DNA of 42,967 nucleotides from an uncultured Prevotella sp. (GCA_934120735.1 CAKOVA010000011.1:1-42967); one strand, 5' to 3'; numbered from the stretch's first letter, positions 25,157 through 34,058 are shown. Translations and numbers: made by a program. The notes: generated by a model not told the origin, from the letters alone.

Positions 25157-26455
25157 ATGGATACAAAACATATACATATTAGTGATTATCAATACGATTT
25201 GCCCGATAATCGCATAGCAAAATTTCCTATTGCACAGCGCGATCACAGTAAATTGCTTTTGTACAATCAAGGCAAAGTGGGCGAGGATGTGTTCTATCAT
25301 CTGAAGGATCATCTCCCACAGGGGGCTTTGATGATTTTCAACAACACCAAAGTTATCCAGGCACGAATGTACTTCATGAAGAGTACGGGCGCTAGAATAG
25401 AGGTGTTTTTGATGGAACCGGCCGCTCCAACCGACTATGAACAGATTTTCCAGACAAGGGGGCACTGTGCGTGGTACTGCATGATTGGCAATTTGAAGAA
25501 ATGGAAAGAAGGGCCTCTTTCTCGATCTTATGAAATAAAGGGTCGCAGTCTTACGCTGACTATAACCAGGAAAAGTCAGCAAAAAGATGATAACACAGAG
25601 GGAAATCTACTGCTGTCCGCACCTGCCACTCATCATTGGGTAGAGTTTGATTGGGATGCAGAAGATATTAGTTTTTCCGAAATATTAGAAGATATGGGCG
25701 AGCTGCCCATTCCTCCTTACCTCAATCGAGAAACACAAGAGAGCGACAAGACCACTTATCAGACCGTGTATTCTAAGATAAAAGGGTCGGTTGCAGCTCC
25801 AACTGCAGGTCTTCATTTTACCAACGATGTGCTCAAGTCGTTAGACGAGCATGGCATCGACAGGGAAGAGGTAACCCTTCACGTCGGAGCCGGAACGTTT
25901 AAACCCGTGAAGAGTCAAGAGATAGAAGACCATGACATGCACACCGAGTACATCTGCGTACACCAACAAACGTTGGAGAAGCTGTTGCGACACGATGCTA
26001 GTGCCATCGCAGTGGGTACAACCAGTGTGCGGACATTGGAAAGTTTGTATTACATGGGGGTGTATTTGTCGGTACATCCCGATGCCTCAGAAGCCGAGTT
26101 ACATGTCAATCAATGGGCACCCTACGAAAGAATGCGAGAGGATGGAACGACGGAACAGTTGGATGGGGGATTGATAGATGGCATCACACCCATGCAAGCG
26201 ATACAAAACGTCCTCGACTATCTCAAGCGGAATCAATTGGGAGCCTTGCACAGTTCAACCCAAATCATCATCGCACCAGGCTATGAATACAAGATTGTGA
26301 AGATGTTGATTACCAACTTCCATCAACCACAGAGCACGCTGTTGTTGCTTGTCAGTGCATTCGTTCATGGCGACTGGCGGAAGATTTACGACTATGCGCT
26401 GGCTCACGACTTCCGCTTTCTTAGCTATGGAGACAGCAGTTTGCTGATTCCTTAA
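25157..26455 (+). CDS. queA: S-adenosylmethionine:tRNA ribosyltransferase-isomerase, long form
   Basis: QueA transfers and isomerises the ribosyl group of SAM to 7-aminomethyl-7-deazaguanine in tRNA, making epoxyqueuosine. The hallmark segments are present: LIFNNTKVIQAR-like (MIFNNTKVIQARM), YQTVYSKIKGSVAAPTAGLHFT, VTLHVGAGTFKPVK, and LITNFHQPQSTLLLLVSAF near the C terminus. At 432 residues it is clearly longer than the roughly 350-residue E. coli-type enzyme; the additional length lies in the 90-170 region and around 295-335. Bacteroidetes carry such long forms, some beside a standard QueA, so a paralogue with a changed role is possible. It lies 23 bp after the PAP2 gene. Confidence 0.85.
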   Translation: MDTKHIHISDYQYDLPDNRIAKFPIAQRDHSKLLLYNQGKVGEDVFYHLKDHLPQGALMIFNNTKVIQARMYFMKSTGARIEVFLMEPAAPTDYEQIFQTRGHCAWYCMIGNLKKWKEGPLSRSYEIKGRSLTLTITRKSQQKDDNTEGNLLLSAPATHHWVEFDWDAEDISFSEILEDMGELPIPPYLNRETQESDKTTYQTVYSKIKGSVAAPTAGLHFTNDVLKSLDEHGIDREEVTLHVGAGTFKPVKSQEIEDHDMHTEYICVHQQTLEKLLRHDASAIAVGTTSVRTLESLYYMGVYLSVHPDASEAELHVNQWAPYERMREDGTTEQLDGGLIDGITPMQAIQNVLDYLKRNQLGALHSSTQIIIAPGYEYKIVKMLITNFHQPQSTLLLLVSAFVHGDWRKIYDYALAHDFRFLSYGDSSLLIP

Positions 26456-26578
26456 TCGAGTTTACCACTCGATGTTACGCTGGATGACAGCAGTATAATC
26501 GTTGAACGGCCATGTGCTGGACACGTCTGACAGGACAAATAGAAATAAACATGTTGGATATTTACATTTTTTTATAAG

Positions 26579-27751
26579 ATGAAGATAGGTGATAAAGTAA
26601 GTTTTCTCAGTGAGTCTGGCGGTGGTATCATCGCAGGATTCCAAGGAAAAAACATCGTATTGGTAGAGGATGAAGATGGTTTTCAGATTCCTACTCCCAT
26701 CAATGAAGTGGTGCTTGTTCGGGAAGACGATTATAGCACCAGCAAAGTTGTGAGTTCTCTTTCACCGAAACCTTCTTCCGTGAAGCAGGCCATCAGCCAC
26801 GCTGAAATGGATGAGGAGGAAGAAGAGATAGAGCAAGACCCGGCTGACAAGGAGATTACCTTCCGTGTTCCGGTGGAAGAACGTAAAGGTGGCAATCAAC
26901 TTAGTTGCTATCTGGCCTTTGTACCATTGGACATCAAGGAGGTGACCCATACGAGATTCGAATGCTATTTCGTGAACGACAGCAACTATTATGTTCGATT
27001 CACTTACCTTGCAGCAGAAGGACAGAGCTGGACATTAAAAGCAACGCAGGAAGTAGAACCTAATACAAAAGAGTTTATCGAGGAGTTTGGTCGTGAGGAT
27101 TTAAATGAATTGGGTCGGGTAGCCATCCAGCTGATAGCCTACAAGCGTGAGAAACCATTCATCTTGAAGCCTGTCGTGGATGTGCAGTTCAGGGTCGATC
27201 CAGTGAAGTTCTACAAGCTTCATACCTTCGAAGAGAACGACTTCTTTGAGCAGCCAGCCTTGTTGTACACCGTCATCGAAAATGATAAAACCGCGCGGCC
27301 GCTGGTTGTAGACCCAACAGCTTTGAAAGCTGAGATGTATCAAAAGGCTGAACAAGATCACACCAAAGTTGCACCGTCGGCAAAAGCAAAGGCCGATACA
27401 TATATGAGCCGGTACGATGACAAGCGACGGAAAGGAAATCCTTTTGTGATGAAGCATCGGGACGATGACAATCTTCTGGTGGTTGACCTGCATGCCAACG
27501 AGTTGTTGGACTCTACTGCTGGCATGAGTGCCACGGATATTCTGAATTACCAATTGAAGAAGTTTCGTGATACTTTAGCTGAGTATGCTAATAAGAAGGG
27601 GCAAAAAATCATCTTCATCCATGGTAAAGGTGAGGGTGTGCTGAGGCGAGCGCTCATCAACGACCTGAATTATCGCTACAAGAAATATCCATATCAGGAC
27701 GCAAGTTTCCAGGAATATGGTTACGGAGCCACGCAGGTGACGATTAAATAA
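26579..27751 (+). CDS. DUF2027 protein with C-terminal Smr domain
   Basis: The 390-residue product starts with an SH3-like KOW/Tudor-type segment (MKIGDKVSFLSESGGGIIAG), a Glu-rich linker (about 75-90), a beta-rich DUF2027 region (about 95-245), and a C-terminal Smr domain with LLVVDLHANELL and IFIHGKGEGVLRRAL, the LDxHG-like and HGxG motifs of MutS2-related nucleases. Smr domains bind or cut nucleic acids, but this family's target is unknown and a collided-ribosome or RNA role is only a possibility. It follows queA after 123 bp with no exact promoter seen. Confidence 0.87.
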   Translation: MKIGDKVSFLSESGGGIIAGFQGKNIVLVEDEDGFQIPTPINEVVLVREDDYSTSKVVSSLSPKPSSVKQAISHAEMDEEEEEIEQDPADKEITFRVPVEERKGGNQLSCYLAFVPLDIKEVTHTRFECYFVNDSNYYVRFTYLAAEGQSWTLKATQEVEPNTKEFIEEFGREDLNELGRVAIQLIAYKREKPFILKPVVDVQFRVDPVKFYKLHTFEENDFFEQPALLYTVIENDKTARPLVVDPTALKAEMYQKAEQDHTKVAPSAKAKADTYMSRYDDKRRKGNPFVMKHRDDDNLLVVDLHANELLDSTAGMSATDILNYQLKKFRDTLAEYANKKGQKIIFIHGKGEGVLRRALINDLNYRYKKYPYQDASFQEYGYGATQVTIK

Positions 27752-27753
27752 AG

Positions 27754-27932
27754 AGGAGTTAAAAGGAGTTATGAGGGGAGTTAATGGGAGTAAACGGATA
27801 ATAGCTTCACAGTATAAGTTTAGGAGTTAACAGGAGTTACGAGGGGAGTTAATGGGAGTAAACGGATAATAGCTTCACAGTATAGTTTAGGAGTTAACAG
27901 GAGATACGAGGGGAGTTAATGGGAGTAAACAG
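27754..27932. repeat. Tandem 67-68-nt repeat, about 2.7 copies
   Basis: Copy 1 is 27754-27821 (68 nt), copy 2 27822-27888 (67 nt), and copy 3 27889 to about 27932 is partial. Copies 1 and 2 differ by two substitutions and one indel. Each copy opens with GGAGTTA modules (AGGAGTTA, then GGGGAGTTAATGGGAGTAAAC) and closes with GGATAATAGCTTCACAGTAT. The array starts two bases after the Smr-protein stop and ends about 100 bp before nadE. It has no spacers of CRISPR type and no hairpin. Confidence 0.9.
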
Positions 27933-28028
27933 ACATTACTCTTTCCAATAAAAACGAATTTGCTGATAAACTTCACTTGCCTCCACTTTCTCTGGTCAAA
28001 TAATATGAACAACTTTAATTAATACAAT

Positions 28029-30086
28029 ATGAAATCAGGATTTATTAAAGTAGCATGTGCTGTACCACTAGTCAAGGTGGCTGACTGCAAGTACAACGTT
28101 GAGCAAACTGAAGCTCAGATTACTCAGGCAGAAGAACAGGGAGTCGAAATCATCGTCTTTCCTGAGTTAGGCATCACTTCCTACACGTGTCAGGATCTGT
28201 TTCAGCAGAATCTTTTATTAGATGCGTCAGAAGCTGCTGTACTTCATTTGCTGGACTTCACGCGAGAGTTGGACGTCATTGTCATCGTAGGACTGCCTAT
28301 CATTGTCGGTGATTTGCTTTTTAATTGCGGTATGGTTATTCAGCAAGGACAGATCATTGGAGTGATTCCAAAGACGTACCTGCCCGATTACAGTGAGTTT
28401 TATGAGAAGAGATCGTTTGCGTCTTCACAAGATTTGAAGGAAACAACCATACATTATGCCGGACAGAACATCGTGGTGACCCCAGATCCCCAAATCTTCG
28501 TTACTGCCGACGGTGTGCAATTCGGTGTAGAAATATGTGAGGACGTGTGGGCACCTGTTCCTCCAAGTAATACGTTGGCATTGGCAGGTGCCGACATCAT
28601 CTTCAACCTCTCGGCCAGTGATGCTCTGATTGGAAAGTACAACTACCTCAAGAGCCTGCTCTCTCAACAAAGTTCCAGAACCATCACGGGATATGTCTAT
28701 GCGACTAGTGGTTTTGGTGAGAGTACGCAAGACTTGGTTTATGCGGGCAATGGACTCATCTATGAAAAAGGTACCTTGCTGGCAGAGGGGAAACGATTTA
28801 CGTTCGAAGGACAGATACAAACCGCACAGATAGACATTGAGATGTTGAGAGCAGAGCGCAGAACCAACTCAACGTATGTCAATGCCCAGCGACAAGTAAA
28901 TAATTATGCCAAGCAAAGAGGATTTTCTGACAACTTGAGCCCTAATCAGTTTGCCATTTTCAGCAATGGATCGGCCATCCATTACCTGCCATGCCTGCCG
29001 TATCTGCGGTCGTATGACTTTAAGTTAGAGCGTGAGATAGACCCACATCCCTTCCTCCCAGATGCAGAACAACTGGATGAAAGTTGTCAGGAGGTACTCA
29101 ACATCCAGTCGATGGGGTTGGCTACGCGCATCAAGCACATTGGCTGTTGTAACGCTGTCCTGGGCATCAGTGGTGGCTTGGATTCTACGTTGGCACTGCT
29201 GGTTTGCGTGTTGACGTTCGATCAACTTGGTTACGACCGCAAAGGAATCATCGGTGTGACCATGCCAGGCTTCGGAACGACTGACCGAACCTATCACAAT
29301 GCTATTGATTTGATGCAAGAGCTTGGTATCACCATCAAGGAGATCGACATCCGTAAGAGCGTCAACCAGCATTTTGAAGACATTGGACATGATCCCAATG
29401 TACATGATGCAACGTATGAAAACTGTCAAGCTCGCGAGCGCACCCAGATATTAATGGATTTGAGCAATCAGCTCAATGCTTTGGTTGTTGGCACAGGCGA
29501 CTTGTCTGAATTGGCCTTAGGATGGGCAACTTATAATGGCGATCACATGTCTATGTATGGTGTTAACGCAGGTGTGCCCAAGACCATGATTAAGTATTTG
29601 GTGCGTTTCTATGCCCAACACCTCACTTGTGAAGACCAGACCTCACGTATCTTGATGGATATCATTAATACACCTATCTCGCCTGAGTTGACACCCGCCG
29701 ACGAGCATGGGGATATTAAGCAAAAGACAGAAGATTTGGTGGGGCCGTATGAATTGCACGATTTCTTCCTTTATTATTTCTTACGTTTTGGCTTCCGTCC
29801 TCGCAAGATATTCTTGTTGGCCAAGAAAGCTTTTGCAGAAACCAAACCGCAGCAGCAACAAGACTCTGAAGGAGATTCGCTCAATATGATTGGATATTAT
29901 GATGAGGAAACTATTAAGAAATGGCTCAAGGTATTTTGCAAGCGTTTCTTCTCTCAGCAATTCAAGCGTTCATGTTTGCCTGATGGACCGAAGGTGGTCA
30001 GCGTGAGCTTAAGTCCTCGCGGTGATTGGCGCATGCCAAGCGATGCTACCAGCAGACTTTGGTTAGAAGAGTGTGACAGCTTGTAA
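28029..30086 (+). CDS. nadE: Glutamine-dependent NAD+ synthetase
   Basis: NadE amidates deamido-NAD+ to NAD+ with ATP, taking ammonia from glutamine. The 685-residue long form has an N-terminal nitrilase-type glutaminase domain with catalytic triad E46 (FPELG), K115 (IPKTYLPDYSEFYEKR) and C170 (GVEICEDVW), and a C-terminal synthetase domain with PP-loop SGGLDS at 381-386, GTGDLSELALGW and MYGVNAGVPKT. Its length fits the two-domain enzyme of M. tuberculosis type. It stands alone between the tandem repeat and a double hairpin, with no exact -7 box detected upstream. Confidence 0.96.
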   Translation: MKSGFIKVACAVPLVKVADCKYNVEQTEAQITQAEEQGVEIIVFPELGITSYTCQDLFQQNLLLDASEAAVLHLLDFTRELDVIVIVGLPIIVGDLLFNCGMVIQQGQIIGVIPKTYLPDYSEFYEKRSFASSQDLKETTIHYAGQNIVVTPDPQIFVTADGVQFGVEICEDVWAPVPPSNTLALAGADIIFNLSASDALIGKYNYLKSLLSQQSSRTITGYVYATSGFGESTQDLVYAGNGLIYEKGTLLAEGKRFTFEGQIQTAQIDIEMLRAERRTNSTYVNAQRQVNNYAKQRGFSDNLSPNQFAIFSNGSAIHYLPCLPYLRSYDFKLEREIDPHPFLPDAEQLDESCQEVLNIQSMGLATRIKHIGCCNAVLGISGGLDSTLALLVCVLTFDQLGYDRKGIIGVTMPGFGTTDRTYHNAIDLMQELGITIKEIDIRKSVNQHFEDIGHDPNVHDATYENCQARERTQILMDLSNQLNALVVGTGDLSELALGWATYNGDHMSMYGVNAGVPKTMIKYLVRFYAQHLTCEDQTSRILMDIINTPISPELTPADEHGDIKQKTEDLVGPYELHDFFLYYFLRFGFRPRKIFLLAKKAFAETKPQQQQDSEGDSLNMIGYYDEETIKKWLKVFCKRFFSQQFKRSCLPDGPKVVSVSLSPRGDWRMPSDATSRLWLEECDSL

Positions 30087-30169
30087 ACAGCGAGGACTGT
30101 AAATATGCTGTTAAAGCACACGAACAATAATGTAAGTTAAACAGATGTCATCATTGATGAAACGATAAA

Positions 30170-30189
30170 AAGCGTGATTCGTCACGCTT
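30170..30189. terminator. UUCG-loop hairpin downstream of nadE
   Basis: An 8-bp perfect stem (30170-30177 with 30182-30189, AAGCGTGA/TCACGCTT) closes a TTCG tetraloop. It begins 83 bp after the nadE stop. No good T tract follows on the plus strand, so it may be an mRNA 3'-end stabiliser rather than the terminator itself. Confidence 0.55.
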
Positions 30190-30218
30190 CGCCTCTGCAA
30201 AAAATGATATTATAGCTT

Positions 30219-30268
30219 AAGTTTCACTCCCTCATTAACAACAAAAACTGTTTTAGGGAGTGAAACTT
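30219..30268. terminator. Bidirectional terminator overlapping the glycosyltransferase 3' end
   Basis: A 14-bp perfect stem (30219-30232 with 30255-30268, core GTTTCACTCCC/GGGAGTGAAAC) with a 22-nt loop is followed by TT on the plus strand. The right arm includes the stop and last four codons of the glycosyltransferase on the minus strand, so the terminator of nadE is built partly from its neighbour's coding sequence. Confidence 0.7.
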
Positions 30269-31359
30269 TTGTTATAAAAATCTACATATTGTTTGGCCAC
30301 CTGCACATAGTCGTGGTGCTTCTTGATATATTCCACGCTTTGTTGTTGTAGCCGTTTCACCCGTTCGGGATGTTGTACCAGCAACTCCAACTCATGCTCT
30401 ACGCTTTCATAGGTTGGTTCTACGTTGATGATGGGCCTTAGCTCCGTTTCATTCAGTATTTCGTAATTCTCCGGTTCGCCGCCACCGATGCAGATAATAC
30501 CTCGGCTCATGGCCTCCAGAGCGTTCATGGATGGCGTATAACTGTATAGTTGATCCAGGATGGCATCAGAACCATTCATCATCTTTTTATATTCTTCGAA
30601 AGGCACGCTTTCGGCAATTCTCAATTGAACTTGATGGGGATATTTACGCACGACGGCTTGTGCAGCAGCCAACATGATGTCCGTTCCTTTGTAAACCGAC
30701 CGCTCTTTATTGATGCCAATAAACAATTTTAATTTGCCGTCTTCTTTATTTTTAATAACGTCGTTGCTTGTTGAAACACGGATAGGATAGGGGATGAAGG
30801 TTGTTTTTTGTGGAAAGATTGGCTGATAACATGCCCAATATTCATACAATCCGGCTATAATGCCATGGCAAGAGTTTGCGATATATTCGTTCAACTGTTG
30901 TTTATCAGTGCCCAGCCAGTCTTTTCGTTCTTTCAGTGCATCGGGTGTATTTCTCAGTTCGTGCCCCATGTTAAAATCGCTATAGCGCAATGGCATGGTG
31001 GTGCAACACGTTTTTACCCAATAGTAGTCCATGCCAAAGGCACCCATGAACACTTTTTTGTTATGCTTTTGCAAATATCGATAGATAGGTAAGATTCGAT
31101 GAGCTTGAACTTCTAAAAAAATAGGATTGATAACCTGCACCACATCATATCCGCGAAGTTGAGGTAATATACTGTACAGTTTTAGCATGTAAATCATTCC
31201 ACCCAGCTTGCCGTGCGTGCGGGTAAGATTGATATCACGGGGATAGTTCTTCCAAAAATCTCCATTCGAGATAACGGTCACTTGATGCCCCAGCTGACTA
31301 AAGCCTTCAGCCAAGGTCCAGTGTACATTGCTATATTCGCCTAAAAGTAATATTTTCAT
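30253..31359 (-). CDS. GT4-like glycosyltransferase
   Basis: The 368-residue product looks like a GT-B-fold glycosyltransferase acting on the cytoplasmic side in polysaccharide assembly. It starts MKILLLGEYSNVHWTLAEGF, with LGHQVTVISNGDFW, and the C-terminal domain has FIGINKERSVYKGTDIMLAAAQ and SYTPSMNALEAMSRGIICIGGGEPENYE, which fits the donor-binding EX7E-like region of GT4 proteins. The donor and acceptor cannot be predicted. I use the ATG at 31359, which overlaps the upstream gene's stop as ATGA, rather than the ATG two codons earlier at 31365. Confidence 0.82.
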   Translation of the reverse strand: MKILLLGEYSNVHWTLAEGFSQLGHQVTVISNGDFWKNYPRDINLTRTHGKLGGMIYMLKLYSILPQLRGYDVVQVINPIFLEVQAHRILPIYRYLQKHNKKVFMGAFGMDYYWVKTCCTTMPLRYSDFNMGHELRNTPDALKERKDWLGTDKQQLNEYIANSCHGIIAGLYEYWACYQPIFPQKTTFIPYPIRVSTSNDVIKNKEDGKLKLFIGINKERSVYKGTDIMLAAAQAVVRKYPHQVQLRIAESVPFEEYKKMMNGSDAILDQLYSYTPSMNALEAMSRGIICIGGGEPENYEILNETELRPIINVEPTYESVEHELELLVQHPERVKRLQQQSVEYIKKHHDYVQVAKQYVDFYNKSFTP

Positions 31360-32354
31360 CTCCATGTTACTAACAGCAGCATCCAGCGACCCATTGATGT
31401 TTGTATCAATCTTCTAAACCACAGATACTTATGCGTGTAATTCTTGTCAGGCAATGGATATAAACCCCTTTCTTTTAATTGTTCTATTGCCTTTTGTAGA
31501 TGCTTCATGCTGTGTGTATGTAGTGCCGTGTTGTAGATATAGTCCATAGACAATTGGGCAATGCGCCTTTGCATGGCACTCTGTTCCATGGGTGGAAACG
31601 AGTCTAATTGTGTTTGAAACTGCGTGATAATTGTTAATAAATCGTTCAGTCTTTTTACCTTGTTTTTCTTGTTCCTGGTGTTGGTAATCGATTGTTCACG
31701 TCTTCTATAGTAATAAGCCTTGGCATCGGTTACATACAGTTGTTCGGCGTGCAATACCAGCAGAGGAGTGAACGCCTCGTCTTCGTTTGCCAAATTGGGC
31801 GTAAATTGCAACCCATGTAGAATTTTTTGCTGAAACAACATCCTCCATACCGATGCTCTTAAGTTAGCATTGCTCATATATTCGCTTCCCGTCATCGGTC
31901 CCTGCACATGGCAGGTTGGTGTCCCTGGTTGTTTTGTCCGCACATGGTCAAATACCACCATGTCGGCACCATGATAGCGTACGATGTCTAAACAGTGTTC
32001 GTACATGAAAGGGATAAGCGCATCATCGCCATCGACAAATTGTATGTACCTACCTTGTGCCATTCGCATGCCCGCATTGCGTGCCTCCGAAAGACCTTGA
32101 TTGCGCTGGCGAATATAAATAATTTGATTCCAATAATCCTTTAAATCGCTGCACAGCGATGTAGAAGAACCGTCGTCAACCAAAATGATTTCACGTTCGG
32201 TGTCATCGAGAGATAACATTAAAATGCTGTCCAAACATTCGGAAACCATGTCGACAGGCAGGTTGTAGACAGGAATGATGAAACTCACCAACGGTGTTTT
32301 TGATAAGCCTTGTGAATATATTTGTTGAGTTGGCATATATGTTTTTCCTATCAT
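31356..32354 (-). CDS. GT2-family glycosyltransferase
   Basis: The 332-residue product has the GT-A fold of family 2: PLVSFIIPVYNLPVDMVSECLDSIL, then EIILVDDGSSTS (nucleotide-binding), NQGLSEARNAGMRMAQGRYIQFVDGDDAL with the DxD-like metal motif, and a later NEDEAFTP that fits the catalytic ED-type motif. It should add a sugar to a lipid-linked glycan. It is cotranscribed with the next glycosyltransferase (4-bp overlap). The start may be 32354 or the ATG at 32336; the first is used. Repeat copy 1 begins directly upstream of this start codon. Confidence 0.85.
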   Translation of the reverse strand: MIGKTYMPTQQIYSQGLSKTPLVSFIIPVYNLPVDMVSECLDSILMLSLDDTEREIILVDDGSSTSLCSDLKDYWNQIIYIRQRNQGLSEARNAGMRMAQGRYIQFVDGDDALIPFMYEHCLDIVRYHGADMVVFDHVRTKQPGTPTCHVQGPMTGSEYMSNANLRASVWRMLFQQKILHGLQFTPNLANEDEAFTPLLVLHAEQLYVTDAKAYYYRRREQSITNTRNKKNKVKRLNDLLTIITQFQTQLDSFPPMEQSAMQRRIAQLSMDYIYNTALHTHSMKHLQKAIEQLKERGLYPLPDKNYTHKYLWFRRLIQTSMGRWMLLLVTWR

Positions 32355-32462
32355 TTTACTTACTTTGCGAGGTGTAGCCTATTTTATGCAAAGACAGTGC
32401 AAGCCGAAGGCATAGAAAGTTTACTTACTTTGCTAAGGCGAAGCCTGTCTTATGCAAAGATA
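32355..32462. repeat. Direct repeat pair with CTTTGC...GCAAAG ends in a divergent promoter region
   Basis: Two copies, 32355-32396 and 32420-32462 (period about 65 nt), share TTTACTTACTTTGC at the left and TTATGCAAAGA at the right; the middle parts are diverged but keep AGCCT. Each has CTTTGC and GCAAAG as terminal inverted repeats about 20 nt apart. They lie between the divergent GT2 and flippase genes. Similar sequences recur in Prevotella spacers as I recall, but I could not check this here. Confidence 0.75.
32455..32462 (-). promoter_or_regulatory. Candidate -7 box inside the repeat, driving the glycosyltransferases
   Basis: TATCTTTG on the minus strand (repeat copy 2) is an exact TAnnTTTG match; the corresponding bases of copy 1 (32396-32389) read TGTCTTTG, one mismatch. 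No clear -33 TTTG was found. It lies about 100 bp upstream of the GT2 start. Confidence 0.35.
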
Positions 32463-32564
32463 ATGGTTTTCTTCATACCTTACGCATTTGCTGCGATAAT
32501 TCTTTTATGTTAAAATAATTGTCGACAAAAGTAATAAATGTTCATAGACGTCGTTTTAACACTG

Positions 32565-34058
32565 ATGACCGTGGAACGACGTAACAACAGCTATACGCAT
32601 ATTTTAAAGTATACCAGTTTGTTTGGTGGTGTAGAAGGCTTTATAGTCTTGATCAGCATCATCCGTAACAAACTTATCGCACTAATCCTGGGGCCAGATG
32701 GCATGGGACTCATGTCCTTATTCAACTCCACCATCAAATTGGTGTCCGATTCTACCAATTTTGGCTTGGGCATGAGTGCGGTCAGAGAGTTGTCTGCCTG
32801 TTACGAAACCGGTGATAAGGCTGCCATTCAGCACCAAATCGCTGTGGCTCGTACTTGGGGCGTCTTCACATCCTTGCTGGGTATGTTCGCATGTGTCGCC
32901 CTAAGTCCTGTGTTGGATCGATGGATTTTTGACTGGGGCGACCATTCACTGCATTTTGCTCTGTTGTCCATCATCATCGGAATGGCTGCCATCACCCGGG
33001 TTGAACTGGCTATACTGAAAGCAGTGAGAAAGCTGAGTGCCTTGGCAAAAATCTCTATCTATCATGTTGTGGGCGCATTAATCACCTCCATCCCCATGTA
33101 TTATATATGGGGAGAAACGGCCATCATACCATCGCTCATCGTCATGGCGCTCATCCAGATGCTCCTCACGCTTCATTACAGCAACCTTCTTTATCCCTTT
33201 CGCATCTCGTTCAACACGGCGTTGATGTCAGAAGGCTTGGGAATGATACGCTTGGGTATCGCATTCGTGCTGACTGGTGTGATTGGCAGTGGCGCTGACC
33301 TCTTGATTCGCCGTTATCTCAACATAGCGGGATCGATGGGCACCGTGGGCCTGTATAATGCCGGCTACATGATGACGATGACCTATGCCGGCATTGTTTT
33401 CTCTTCCATGGAGACCGATTATTTTCCTCGGTTGTCTGCCATCAAGGCTAATGGCGCTGCTCTGAGCAAAGTTGTCAACAACCAGATTGAGGTATCTTTG
33501 CTGCTGGTTGCCCCCATGCTGGTGGCCTTTATCGTGTGCACGCCCATTCTTCTGCCTTTACTGTATAGCAGCGAATTCATGTCGATACAAACCATGGTTC
33601 AGGTTACCTTGTTGGCTATGTACATGAGGGCCATTAAATTGCCCATTGCCTACATCCCTTTAGCTAAAGGCAACTCCAGGCTTTATCTGCTCATGGAGGG
33701 GCTGTACAATGTGGTGTTGGTCGTAGCCGTGATTTATGGTTATAGGCTATTCGGACTCTTTGGAACTGGCGTCGCCATTACCTTAACGGCTATTTTCGAT
33801 TTTTGTTTATTGTTCTTTTTCATGCATCATACCTACCAATATCAGGTTTCTTCATCGGTTGTTCGATATTCGCTCATCCAAATGCCCATCGGACTACTTA
33901 CTTTTTTCCTGACCACGGTGGACAATCCATGGATTTATTGGATGGTTGGCGGCCTTCTTGCCACGGTCAGTCTTATCATATCCCTGCATATTCTGCGTAG
34001 AAAAACCAACCTTTGGGACAAGCTGAAGGCCAAACTGACTGGATGGTTCTCTGTGTGA
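32565..34058 (+). CDS. Wzx-like oligosaccharide flippase
   Basis: The product (497 residues from the chosen ATG) is an integral membrane protein with about 12-14 TM segments in the MATE/Wzx pattern. The start TSLFGGVEGFIVLISIIRNKLIALILGPDGMGLMSLFNS is typical of O-antigen translocases, and a basic segment in the cytoplasmic tail (RRKTNLWDKLKAKLTG) closes the protein. It should flip lipid-linked oligosaccharides across the inner membrane. The ATG at 32565 (MTVERRNN) is preferred; the ATG at 32538 would add nine hydrophobic residues. It is divergent from the two glycosyltransferases and may serve the same glycan. Confidence 0.85.
   Translation: MTVERRNNSYTHILKYTSLFGGVEGFIVLISIIRNKLIALILGPDGMGLMSLFNSTIKLVSDSTNFGLGMSAVRELSACYETGDKAAIQHQIAVARTWGVFTSLLGMFACVALSPVLDRWIFDWGDHSLHFALLSIIIGMAAITRVELAILKAVRKLSALAKISIYHVVGALITSIPMYYIWGETAIIPSLIVMALIQMLLTLHYSNLLYPFRISFNTALMSEGLGMIRLGIAFVLTGVIGSGADLLIRRYLNIAGSMGTVGLYNAGYMMTMTYAGIVFSSMETDYFPRLSAIKANGAALSKVVNNQIEVSLLLVAPMLVAFIVCTPILLPLLYSSEFMSIQTMVQVTLLAMYMRAIKLPIAYIPLAKGNSRLYLLMEGLYNVVLVVAVIYGYRLFGLFGTGVAITLTAIFDFCLLFFFMHHTYQYQVSSSVVRYSLIQMPIGLLTFFLTTVDNPWIYWMVGGLLATVSLIISLHILRRKTNLWDKLKAKLTGWFSV

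Noticed and set aside
26455..26473. 7-bp hairpin at the queA stop
   Set aside because: The stem is short and no T tract follows; there is not enough to call a terminator.
27754..27932. CRISPR array
   Set aside because: The copies are directly adjacent, with no unique spacers between them, and no cas genes are nearby.
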